DNA from: Dinochytrium kinnereticum
Taxonomy: Eukaryota > Chytridiomycota > Chytridiomycetes > Chytridiales > Chytridiaceae
DNA length: 15,665 bases
NCBI GenBank assembly: GCA_027604005.1
Contig: JADGJT010000471.1
Location: 1 to 15,665, forward strand
Direction of reading: 5' to 3'
A program made the position numbers and the translations under genes. The notes below the pieces were generated by a model, which had not been told where the DNA came from, did no database searches, and saw only the letters and a list, made by a program, of their open reading frames with translations. This document shows, one piece after another, positions 1-7,244 of this stretch (its first letter is position 1; every line of letters begins with the position of its first letter).

Positions 1-16
1 ACTTAGTAAGTTGTAG

Positions 17-350
17 AATGCTGGTCGGTTGAACAAGAAAGGGCAGATCATCATCGCATCGGATAGACATAGAACTCAAGCAAAGAACTTGACGGACTGC
101 GTTTCCAAATTGCATGAGATGATCATGAAGGCGGCTGATGCGGAGGTACCTCGTGGTCCTTCAGAGGAAACAATAGCGAGGATCAAAGAGCTGTATGATA
201 AACTTCCTTTATTGTCTCTCCTTAACGTAACTGGGGCATACCTCTTTTAATAATTAATGAATGAACAGGAAAGCCATGGAAATTCAACGAGATATCAGGT
301 CGAAACAGCATCGATCCAACAAAAAAGCTTCAAGACGTGGCGATGAATGA
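17..350 (+). CDS. ICT1: Mitochondrial peptidyl-tRNA hydrolase ICT1/MRPL58-type, 3' part
   Basis: This is the C-terminal part (85 residues visible) of a codon-independent peptidyl-tRNA hydrolase of the RF-1-domain family, which rescues stalled mitochondrial ribosomes. Exon 17-192 follows an acceptor AG at 15-16 (in frame, 14-16 is a TAG). A 76-nt intron spans 193-268 (GTATGA...CAG), and the last exon is 269-350, ending in TGA. Residues near the start (NRL-like, then GQIIIASDRHRTQAKN) align with the family block after the RF-1 core, and the DCVSKLHEMI helix follows. The tail KQHRSNKKASRRGDE is the basic, ribosome-binding type of C-terminus. The catalytic GGQ lies upstream, outside the window. 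Reading through the intron would give a premature stop at 250, which argues for splicing. Its stop is 14 bp from that of the convergent WDR53-like gene. Confidence 0.88.
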
Positions 351-358
351 ACTAAGTA

Positions 359-364
359 TTTATT
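359..364 (-). terminator. Polyadenylation signal AATAAA of the WDR53-like gene
   Basis: AATAAA on the minus strand begins at the base directly after the TGA stop (365-367). It lies inside the 14-bp gap to the convergent ICT1 stop, so the two 3' untranslated regions must overlap. The motif match is seen directly; its use is inferred. Confidence 0.4.
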
Positions 365-1533
365 TCACGAAGTCAGCCTGGCCCCCTCCTCATCCACCAC
401 CCACATCTCAATATCACCCGTCCCTTTCAACGACCCCGACTTTTGGCATCCTCCGACATAAATCAACAGAGACGAATCAAGAACGTTGCTAGCGATCGCG
501 TTGATCTTACGCTGGGTAGCTATAGCACCCACTCGTGCGAATGGAAGACTTTCGGCTCCCGTCTCCCAAATATGAACGTTGCCGTCAAGCCCACCAGACA
601 TGAGAGGCTTCGAAACGGAAGTTCCTAACAATCCTGCAGGCAAGGGTTTAAGGACTTCCAGGCAAGAGACGCTCCAAGAATGTGCATCCAATCTCTGCGA
701 AAGTTCTATAGGGGGTTGCCCTCGTTGCCCACTTTGCAAGTTGAATGAACCGATCGTACCGTCACCGAAACCGCCGAACAAAGTGTTTCCATCGAATGAA
801 AAGGAAAGGGATAGAACGAATGGAGGGTTTATGACTTTTCCTGGCGTCTCGTCTTGGGGGATTTTGAACGAGCCTTGTAAGGATTTAAACACTGTTCACC
901 GTCAATGAAAATAGCTATCCACCTGTCGTGGTTCCACGTGAAAAATCCCAGCGCACGATTTGATTGTCCATTCCACCGGACCACAGCTCCCACTTACGCT
1001 TTGGCCTGAAAATAGCTGCAGAACAGAGCTGATGGCGAGTTTAGAGAAGAGAGCAATAAGCAAAAAGCCAAAAAAAGAAGAAAAAAAAAGGAATATTCAT
1101 TCACGTTGGAATGTATCGGTCTTAAGCGCTTGAAAACAGATTTTGAGCGAACATCAAAAACATGAACGAGACCAGCATCATCGGATGTTCCCAAAAATTC
1201 GTCCTTCTCGCTCAAGCATATCGTGTTAATCTCCTCCGACAGCGGTCCAAGCTTCATCACCGCCTTAGATTCATCCTGCACCAGCGATAAGGTCCGCATA
1301 TCAAATCCATAGACATGATTTCCCGCCGCAACGTGCAAAAGTCCATTGTGAGAAAAGGAAAGCGAGGAGGCAGTCGTGTCGCCTGGAAGCTTGATGCCAT
1401 GCTTGCATTTCCGAGTCTCAAGATCCCATACCCGCACACTGCCATCCTCTGCCCCTGAAGCAAGCGTCTTTACTTGATCATTGAGTTTCAAGGCCGTGAC
1501 GGCGCCCGAGTGCCCGCGCAAGCACCCCGACAT
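365..1533 (-). CDS. WDR53: WD40 repeat protein, WDR53-like
   Basis: Three exons give 348 residues: 1533-1105, 1028-938 and 891-365, with introns of 76 and 46 nt. The protein starts MSGCLRGHSGAVTAL (ATG 1531-1533). WD40 blades are visible: GHSGAVTAL...SGAEDGSVRVWDLE, DDAGLVHVFDVR, SGGMDNQIVRWDF, GGFGDGTIGSFNL and SGGLDGNVHIWE. The pattern EEINTICLSE...DDAGLVHVFD...RPIHSN, followed by LCSAAIFRP across the first splice, closely follows animal WDR53, and the length matches that family. WDR53 is a poorly studied scaffold-type propeller; a substrate-receptor role in CUL4-DDB1 ligases has been proposed for the family. For the second intron a 31-nt alternative (donor at 922) is also in frame. An AATAAA lies directly after the stop. 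The start is 56 bp from the divergent MDM1-like start. Confidence 0.83.
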
Positions 1534-1589
1534 CGCATCCAAAGGGACTCAAAAGACGAGATAAAATTCATTTGTCAAAAATCAAAAAA
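1534..1589. promoter_or_regulatory. 56-bp divergent intergenic region (bidirectional promoter)
   Basis: This is all the DNA between the start codons of the WDR53-like gene (minus, ATG ends at 1533) and the MDM1-like gene (plus, ATG at 1590). It is A-rich on the plus strand toward the MDM1 start. I see no TATA box. Both 5' untranslated regions and the core promoter must lie here or overlap the opposing gene. The position is certain if both starts are right; promoter function is inferred. Confidence 0.4.
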
Positions 1590-3239
1590 ATGCTGTCGGG
1601 TCAAACAACGAGCTCGCGAGTGACAAACTGGCAGAGCGAGTACCAGGTGCGTAACGACCCCTCACACCCCCGCTCAACGGCAAGAGGCGGATGCTGACCG
1701 ATAGGCTTATCAACAGAGGCAGTTTGTGTGGAAGGACACCAGGAAGGCGGTTGATATCTCCAAGCCTGCTGAGGACAGATTCGAGCCTTCGCACGATGCT
1801 GGCAACGCCTGGGCTTCAAGAAAGAAGAACACCTCTGGCCAGGCTTGGGGAGAAGAGCCAGAGCGGATTGGGAACGGACATGGGGAGCGTTTTTCTGGAT
1901 CTGAACGTCCGAATCCTCAAAGTCTGCGGGACGAATCTGTCCAGAACCGCGATGATGAGGAATATGATGATGCGGCGGAGCGAGATGAGGAGGACTATGT
2001 GAGCAGAAGGGTATGGGCATCAACTAATACAGCTGATTACTAACGGGTACGTTTCAGGAGCCGAGTGGAAAGCCCAACGCAAAGGATTACGGTGGCAAAA
2101 ATCTTGGGGTTACCTTTGATGCCCCTTCCCGAGCTCCTCCAGAGATGCCGAAAAAGCTGTCTCGACAAAAGACACCCGATATCATCTCATATGGATCTGG
2201 AAACACTCGCCCGTCCTCGGCCGATTTGTACATGAAGACCTTTAACACAACGGTTCCTACCTCTGAGGTTTGTTGCTCCAGCCTCACTTTGAAAAGCAGA
2301 TACCAATTCTCTTCAAAGCAGATATACCCAAACACTGTCGAAAAGATTTCAAGGCAAAAAGTGTCAGAGGAAGACCGAGCAACGAGAAGAAACCGAAAGG
2401 TCGAGACGCCGGCGGCTTTCAGGGCATTCCTGGATGCAAAGAAAGAGGCCACAAAGGTTGGGTCTGGGTTCCAGACAGAGTATCAGAGAGAGTTTCAGGA
2501 CTGGACAAAGTCGCTTCTTGTTGTTAAGGAGCATCCCGCTGTGGCTCGTTCCAACCAGCAGCAGCAGGCAGAGAGGAAATCCGATAATGGGTTCTCGTCC
2601 AAAGCCTATGACGACGGAAACGATAAGAGCAGGCGGGGTAATGAAGCCGCGAACAATCTAGGCAAGCAACGGGAATATGGCCAAAGGGACCTTCGGCAGA
2701 AGCCACCCTATCATGTTGAAGAGGAAGAGGGAGAGGCTTCATATAGAGATTTCACCTTCCGGGACCGCGAAGGCCCATCCAAGAACGGAAGAGACTCTTT
2801 TTACAATTCAAAGCGTGAGAAAGAAGATTTCGATCAAAGGAGCCGTCAGCTCACTGACCAGTCTAGTAACGCACGGTCTTACCCTGAGCAATCTCGCAAC
2901 TCAGGTTACCGAGAATATGAATTTGAGGAAGATTCCAGGGGAGGTGGAGGTGGACGTGTTGTTAGGGAGCCCACTGTAATAACGGCAAAAAAGGCACCAG
3001 CTGCCGGCATCTCTGAGACCAACGCTTATCGCTCACGAGAGCGCAGGCACTATCTAGAGCACCAACAGTCAGACGATTCTATCACTACGCTTATGGGCAA
3101 CATTGATGGGAGGCCTCGCTACGAGTCTCAGAGACCGTCAAGCACTAGGATCCTTCAGTATAAAATTCCTTTCCCCACAACCCGCCGCTTAGCTGAGGAT
3201 TTGCTTAGGAGGGCCAAGGAAATGCCTGCAAGGGCATAG
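1590..3239 (+). CDS. MDM1: MDM1-like microtubule-binding centriolar protein
   Basis: Three exons give 506 residues: 1590-1646, 1717-1998 and 2058-3239. Introns are 70 nt and 59 nt, the latter with TACTAAC at 2038-2044. The hallmark is SEYQRQFVWK at residues 16-25, split by intron 1, nearly identical to repeats of animal MDM1. A second copy, TEYQREFQDW, is at about 253-262, and a weaker one (TNAYRSRERRHYLE) at about 434-447. In MDM1 such SEYxxxF repeats bind microtubules, and the protein localises to centrioles and limits their duplication. The rest is charged, low-complexity sequence rich in Arg, Glu and Ser with a Gly run near residue 410, probably disordered. The C-terminus has a conserved-looking TRRLAEDLLRRAKEM helix. 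An extra intron near 2269-2330 cannot be excluded, but the frame is open throughout. Other SEYxxF-bearing ciliary proteins are the main alternative. Confidence 0.7.
2038..2044 (+). other. Canonical intron branch site TACTAAC
   Basis: A perfect TACTAAC sits 13 bases before the acceptor AG (2056-2057) of MDM1-like intron 2 (1999-2057, donor GTGAGC). It supports both the exon model and a fungal type of splicing. Confidence 0.75.
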
Positions 3240-3355
3240 GACTTCTCTTCTTATTTTCCCATTTTTTCTCCTCCACTTTTTCTGTGCCAAACATTTCTTT
3301 TGTTCATATTCGAAGCGGTTCCATTTTTCTCCCAAAGTACTTGTAATTACACCTT

Positions 3356-3361
3356 TTTATT
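3356..3361 (-). terminator. Polyadenylation signal AATAAA of the EFCAB10-like gene
   Basis: AATAAA on the minus strand lies 39 bases past the TAA stop at 3401-3403. It is within the 161-bp gap to the convergent MDM1-like stop at 3239. Motif seen directly; use inferred. Confidence 0.4.
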
Positions 3362-3400
3362 ACTAAATGGATAGATAATGAGGGGGGAAGAACAATCGCA

Positions 3401-3995
3401 TTATTGTTTCATCAATGCGGCCAGCCTGTATAGTGCAGTAAGAATTACATTGGATGTTAGATGCCTTACGCGTTGTCCACAAACGTGTCCTGCTGAATTC
3501 TGTTGCCCTCTACACCGGCAGGAAAGGGGTTGTAGTTTGTTGCTCCAATGTCTTTCATAGCTGAGATGTTTAAGAAGATACTCTATTTCTGCCATAATAT
3601 ACCGCTCTCATATTGCTCCATAGTGATAAAGCCCTTTCCAACGACATCAAAGATCTTGAACAGAGCCACCAGATTCTCCCGGGTGAAAAGCACCATTGAC
3701 TGGCCGCGGGTCTGAATGCAGTTGTAGGAAAAAGCTGATGCCGGTAAGAGATCGCCAAACCTTTGCCAGCTTGATCTCCTCCAGCTTCTTGATCATGAGG
3801 GCGCGCGGGTCGGCTGAGAGCGGAGAGGGAAGAAGAAGTAAGCAACGGCGCAAGCGCTCAGGGAGGCAGCAGTGCACCTGGCTTCTGATGCAGGATAACG
3901 GTGAGCAGCTGCTGCATCACCCATGGGATGCGGTGCTTGTCGAGGTAGGCCTTCGCCTCCTCAGCGTGCGCGGTGGAGGTGGCAGCTGTTGACAT
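3401..3995 (-). CDS. EFCAB10: EFCAB10-like protein with RIIa/DPY-30-type dimerisation domain
   Basis: Five small exons give 131 residues: 3995-3878, 3813-3761, 3711-3603, 3560-3470 and 3425-3401. Introns are 64, 49, 42 and 44 nt, and all joins keep frame. Residues 17-39 (YLDKHRIPWVMQQLLTVILH and on) followed by ADPRALMIKKLEEIKLAK form the helix-helix dimerisation module of the RII/DPY-30 group. Next comes an EF-hand-like segment, ENLVALFKIFDVVGKGFIT, in which the calcium loop is degenerate, then MKDIGATNYNPFPAG. The order and size match animal EFCAB10, a protein of ciliated cells. A flagellar (axonemal adaptor) role is inferred from the family. The last intron begins exactly at GC/GTAAGG, so if retained the protein ends there in TAA and loses only eight residues. 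The match to EFCAB10 is from memory of the family pattern, so another RIIa-domain protein is possible. Confidence 0.7.
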
Positions 3996-4241
3996 GTCCA
4001 ACCAAACACAGCAGCCTGAGCACAGGCAACAAAATGAGTGACAAATTCAGGGGGAATCCAAGGCACACACAGGACGGGACTGACGGACACAGACTGCTTC
4101 TGCCCTCCGTAGCAGGGGTATTCGCTTAACATGCGCGGCTTCATGCATTTAGACACGGACGGGTGGAATCTGGGCGCTTTATCTACAGATACTTTGCATA
4201 ACAAGAAGCACAGGTGGGGGAGGGAGGTCCTGCATCTGGCC

Positions 4242-4726
4242 TCATGGCGGCCGAGGAGTGGACGACGAGGGCTTGCAATCATGGCTGTGGTCCTCACCAC
4301 GATCATGATTGCATGGCTTTCCATTTCTCTTCCGGTGGCTTCTTCTCTTGGGCTGCCTCTCGTAAGCATTCGGCCCGTCGTGATCGGAATCGTCCGACGA
4401 GGATTCCTCCGATGAAGACTCATCAAACCCTCTTTGGGGTTGGAATATGCAGCAGACTGGCGAATGAGAAAGGGTCAGATATGCTCTAAGGCTGTGAGGT
4501 CAAGCGCACCTTTTGACTTCTTCCTGTTCATGCCCTCATTGTCCTTGACGTTTGACGCCCACTGCACCCGTCTTGACTCGATGGTGCCGCCCCTCAGGAA
4601 CAGCGATCCAGCAGAGTCGATGCCTGCCTGTGCCTCTGTGGCGGTGATGGTCTGTGTGGTTGGCGATCGCATCTGCTGCTGCTGCTGCTGCTGCTGCTGC
4701 GTGTGGGCGATGGCCTCAGCGCTCAT
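4242..4726 (-). CDS. PPP1R11: Protein phosphatase 1 inhibitor, PPP1R11/Ypi1 family
   Basis: Two exons (4726-4510 and 4456-4242, 53-nt intron) encode 143 residues. It is a regulator of protein phosphatase 1; in yeast Ypi1 acts with Glc7 in the nucleus. The core is RVQWASNVKDNEGMNRKKSK (residues 53-72), followed across the splice by VCCIFQPQRGFDES. RVQW is the RVxF/W-type PP1 docking motif, and the Cys pair plus FDESSSEESSSDD acidic tract is diagnostic of the family. The N-terminus carries nine consecutive Gln encoded by CAG repeats (4673-4699). The C-terminus has a Cys/His cluster (CNHDRGEDHSHDC) that parallels the Cys/His tail of mammalian PPP1R11. The start is the first ATG, 27 bp from the nearest ATG of the divergent gene. 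The intron is needed: unspliced, the frame stops before the Cys pair. Confidence 0.85.
4673..4699. repeat. (CTG)9 / (CAG)9 trinucleotide repeat
   Basis: Nine uninterrupted CTG units on the plus strand read as CAG on the coding (minus) strand and encode Gln 10-18 of the PPP1R11-like protein. Because the units are pure and have no synonymous interruptions, the tract is likely to vary in length between strains. Confidence 0.9.
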
Positions 4727-4804
4727 GCTGGTCTGTCTGTGGTAAGGGAATAAATGATAATGGAAATTTTGCAGTGTGAGATTCCATTATTATTGAAGCC
4801 AGCG
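4727..4804. promoter_or_regulatory. 78-bp divergent intergenic region
   Basis: This lies between the PPP1R11-like start (minus, 4726) and the preferred PNRC-like start (plus, 4805). An in-frame upstream ATG at 4754 would shrink it to 27 bp. An ATTTTGCAG string ending at 4772 could be the acceptor of a 5'-UTR intron of the plus-strand gene. Shared promoter function is inferred from position only. Confidence 0.35.
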
Positions 4805-6083
4805 ATGAAACCCACGAAAACCAGCGAGGGTCCGTCCTCCACGCAGAGACCTGCATCAGCGACCACGCCGAACCCACGCAGCAACCAGCCGCAGAACACG
4901 AATCCGCAGCGACGCACTCCCAGCAAGCCGAGCGGTGGGAGGGGCCAGAAGAAGGGAGAGCCGGGAGAGGAGGCTGCTGCTGGTGTAGGGAAGGGCCGGC
5001 CGGCCTCTGCTAATGCGGCAACGCGCGCGGTAACGATCCAGGGTGGAGGCGATGGCAGGAGAAGAAGAAAGCCGAAGGATAAAGGAACGGTTAGCGCCAA
5101 CGATGGAGAATCCTCAAACGATGATCACCGCAACTCACCAGGCTCAAGAAATCACCTGCAGTTGGCGCAATCTGTCGATTCATCAACAAGGTGAATACCT
5201 CAAATGGTGTTCATTTTACTATTGTGATCCTTTATCTCCTCTTATTCTTCCTCTGCTTCCTTGTTCTTGCAGAGGCCCTATCCGACAGCGTCGTTTGAGT
5301 GCCCCAGAACCTGCCTTTCAGCAACAACCCGCTAGCCATTATGCCGGTGCCACCTTTCAAAACTCACCTGCGGCGCATAACCTTCCCATCCCCGTCTTTG
5401 GAAGCAAAGGTGATACGCCCAGGGAAAGCAAAGTGCAGGACTCGCCGTCCTCAATACGCAGCAGTAGGTCGACTCATGCTCCACTTGGACGTGGCGATCT
5501 TGGGCGAGAGGATAACATCTTCTCGATGGATATGGACGCTGGGGAGGAGGATCAATACCTGCGTCAAAAATCCCGCGATCTCCTTAGCCTTTTGAAAGCC
5601 GAGAAACCAACGCCGCCTCCTCAACACCAGCAGCAACATCATTCTCAGCCCTCGGCTGCGCCTTTCTCCCATCCAATCATTCCAGATCACTATCAGCAAC
5701 GTCAAGGTCTACCAATCGCCCTGGATCATCAACATCGCCCTGGTCCACCGATGATGCCTGATCCATACCGTCCTGGACCATCGATGATGTCTGATCACCA
5801 ACACCACCATCCTGGTCACGTTCCTGTCGCTTTCCCTACCCCGGCTCCCATTCAAACATTTACTCCATCTGCATCAGGTGTCTTTTTTCCTCCATCACCT
5901 CAGTTCCCTGCGCCTTTCTTTGGTCAACCCCTACCGCAATCGCAGCAGCAAATGTACTTTCCACCGGCTCACGGGTTTCATCCTGGACCCCAGATGCCTC
6001 CGCCTCCTCAGCCACAACCAACGCAGCCAGATCTTGGGGCGTTGAGCCAGAATCTGAAGGATCTTCTTAATATTAGGAAGTGA
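4805..6083 (+). CDS. PNRC/Edc-type low-complexity protein, probable mRNA-decapping cofactor
   Basis: Two exons (4805-5190 and 5273-6083) flank an 82-nt intron with a long pyrimidine tract, giving 398 residues. Starting at the in-frame ATG 4754 would add 17. The first exon is Pro/Arg/Ser/Asn-rich and basic (GRGQKK, GRRRRKPKDK). The one recognisable motif is HYAGATFQNSPAAHNLPIPVF (151-171, 21 residues with its leading His counted; the core is YAGATFQNSP plus LPIP). It matches the conserved block of PNRC proteins and fungal Edc1-like factors, which contact Dcp1/Dcp2 and stimulate decapping. The remainder is rich in Pro, Gln, His and Met, with short repeats around RPGPPMMPD and RPGPSMMSD. Two Leu-rich short motifs, DLLSLLK (231-237) and LKDLLNIRK (390-398, the C-terminus), could be helical docking elements. 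The function rests on one motif, so it is tentative. Confidence 0.6.
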
Positions 6084-6883
6084 TTTTATGTAGATGTTTT
6101 TGGGGGTTCTGCTGCTGTGTGTTTATTATTTTTTCGCCTTTCAGTTGTTGTTCGTTGTTTTTGTGGTTGTTTTTTTTTTTTTTTTGGTAACTGTCGACTT
6201 TTTTTTTTATTGATATGGCGGAAGGAAACTCGCACTTGTACACAATCTCTATATATTTATATATATCTGCTGGCTACCTTCAAATTACTGCCATTACGTG
6301 TGCCGGCTTTTTGGTCATATTAGTGTATAATTTGTTGCTGTTGGTTTTGGTTTTTTAGACATAGGGTTTCGTCTCCAACTTTGCCAAGCCCTTCCTTTTT
6401 TACGTTCAAGCTGTCCAAAATTGATGCTTATCCAAACATATTTCGTGCTTATACGTACTGCATTGATATATTTAAAAATAATAATAAAACAAAGAGGTTA
6501 ATAAGGTTACATTTTATGACAAGAGATAAGTATATTCAATATGATATTAGAGAGGAAAGAAAAACCAAGTTGTTCTCGATTTCATGTTTATAGTACAAAA
6601 TAAGTGATATGATAGAAAGTGGATAGCAAAACAACAAGAGGTGGACATTGACGATCGTGAACCTATAAAACTTCCCCATTCCCCAAATTCAGACCAGGCG
6701 ACAAACCCCACACACACCCCCCATCACAACAACCAACCCTCTTTCAAATACAAGTCTATACCTAAGAACTAAAATCAGCATTTTAGTCAACTCAAAAATA
6801 AAAGAGAGAAAAAGAAAAAAGGAATAAGTAGAATAATTCAAACCTGAACTAGATCTCGTGAAACTCGGTCGCTCAACCACGAG
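6084..6883. other. Non-coding stretch: 3' region of the PNRC-like gene, AT-rich
   Basis: I find no supportable gene here. It holds a T run (about 6170-6185), a second T run (about 6199-6208), an AT-rich TATATATTTATATATAT stretch (about 6250-6266), and a long AT-rich segment to about 6650. A TATAAAA at 6664-6670 lies about 215 bp before a weak plus-strand ATG (6884). Short open frames on both strands show no protein-like composition. Confidence 0.5.
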
Positions 6884-7209
6884 ATGAAGATCCTCCTTGT
6901 CCTTTTCATTGGACCCCTCTGCTCACTCCACCCAAGTCCCTCACGACTCCCTTACGCTAAGCGCCTATCCTGGCTTCAAGGGATGTCAATACGAGGCAAA
7001 GACCCTTCTTGTCAACACGTGCCCTCTCCTCGCCGCCCTTGAGGAATGGAATTGACGCGTCGGCCTCTCTGGACTACTGGATTACGAGCCTCCCCATTCT
7101 TCGAAGAAGCTACGGAAGGGCGCGTGAAGACAATGGGAACGCTGCTGATCGAGGTCATGGTGAGGGAGGTCATGGTGGGGGAGGTCATGGTTGGGGAGGT
7201 CATAATTAG
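6884..7209 (+). pseudogene. Possible remnant or mis-modelled small secreted protein gene
   Basis: ATG 6884 opens a frame starting MKILLVLFIGPLCSLHPSPS, which looks like a signal peptide, but it stops at 7042 (52 residues). A second frame over about 6969-7055 reads YPGFKGCQYEAKTLLVNTC, also protein-like. A third runs open from about 6953 to 7209 and ends in a Gly/His-rich tail (GHGEGGHGGGGHGWGGHN) encoded by a 15-bp tandem repeat. No convincing GT-AG intron of normal size joins these frames; a 28-nt one would join frames one and three. It may be a frame-shifted relic, an unusual spliced gene, or chance. No family is recognised. Confidence 0.2.
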
Positions 7210-7210
7210 G
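7151..7210. repeat. 15-bp tandem repeat, four copies
   Basis: Four units of period 15 (GAGGTCATGGTGAGG-like) occupy 7151-7165, 7166-7180, 7181-7195 and 7196-7210, with the last copy diverged. In one plus frame they encode Gly/His-rich sequence, and on the minus strand a DLPHH-type repeat. They lie just 3' of the stop of the large minus-strand gene. Confidence 0.9.
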
Positions 7211-7244
7211 GCAAGAGGCGGTGAGAGAGGGATAGTGGTGGGGA

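Noticed and set aside
2269..2330. Possible further intron in the MDM1-like gene (GTTTGT... to CAAAG or CAG)
   Set aside because: The frame is open through it and joining does not improve the protein, so the unspliced reading was kept.
2677..2979. Plus open frame overlapping the MDM1-like exon
   Set aside because: It overlaps a longer frame with family motifs on the same strand, and its own composition shows nothing.
3917..4426. 169-codon minus frame across the PPP1R11-like and EFCAB10-like genes
   Set aside because: It is out of frame with both recognised proteins and is His/Arg/Pro-rich only because of shifted reading.
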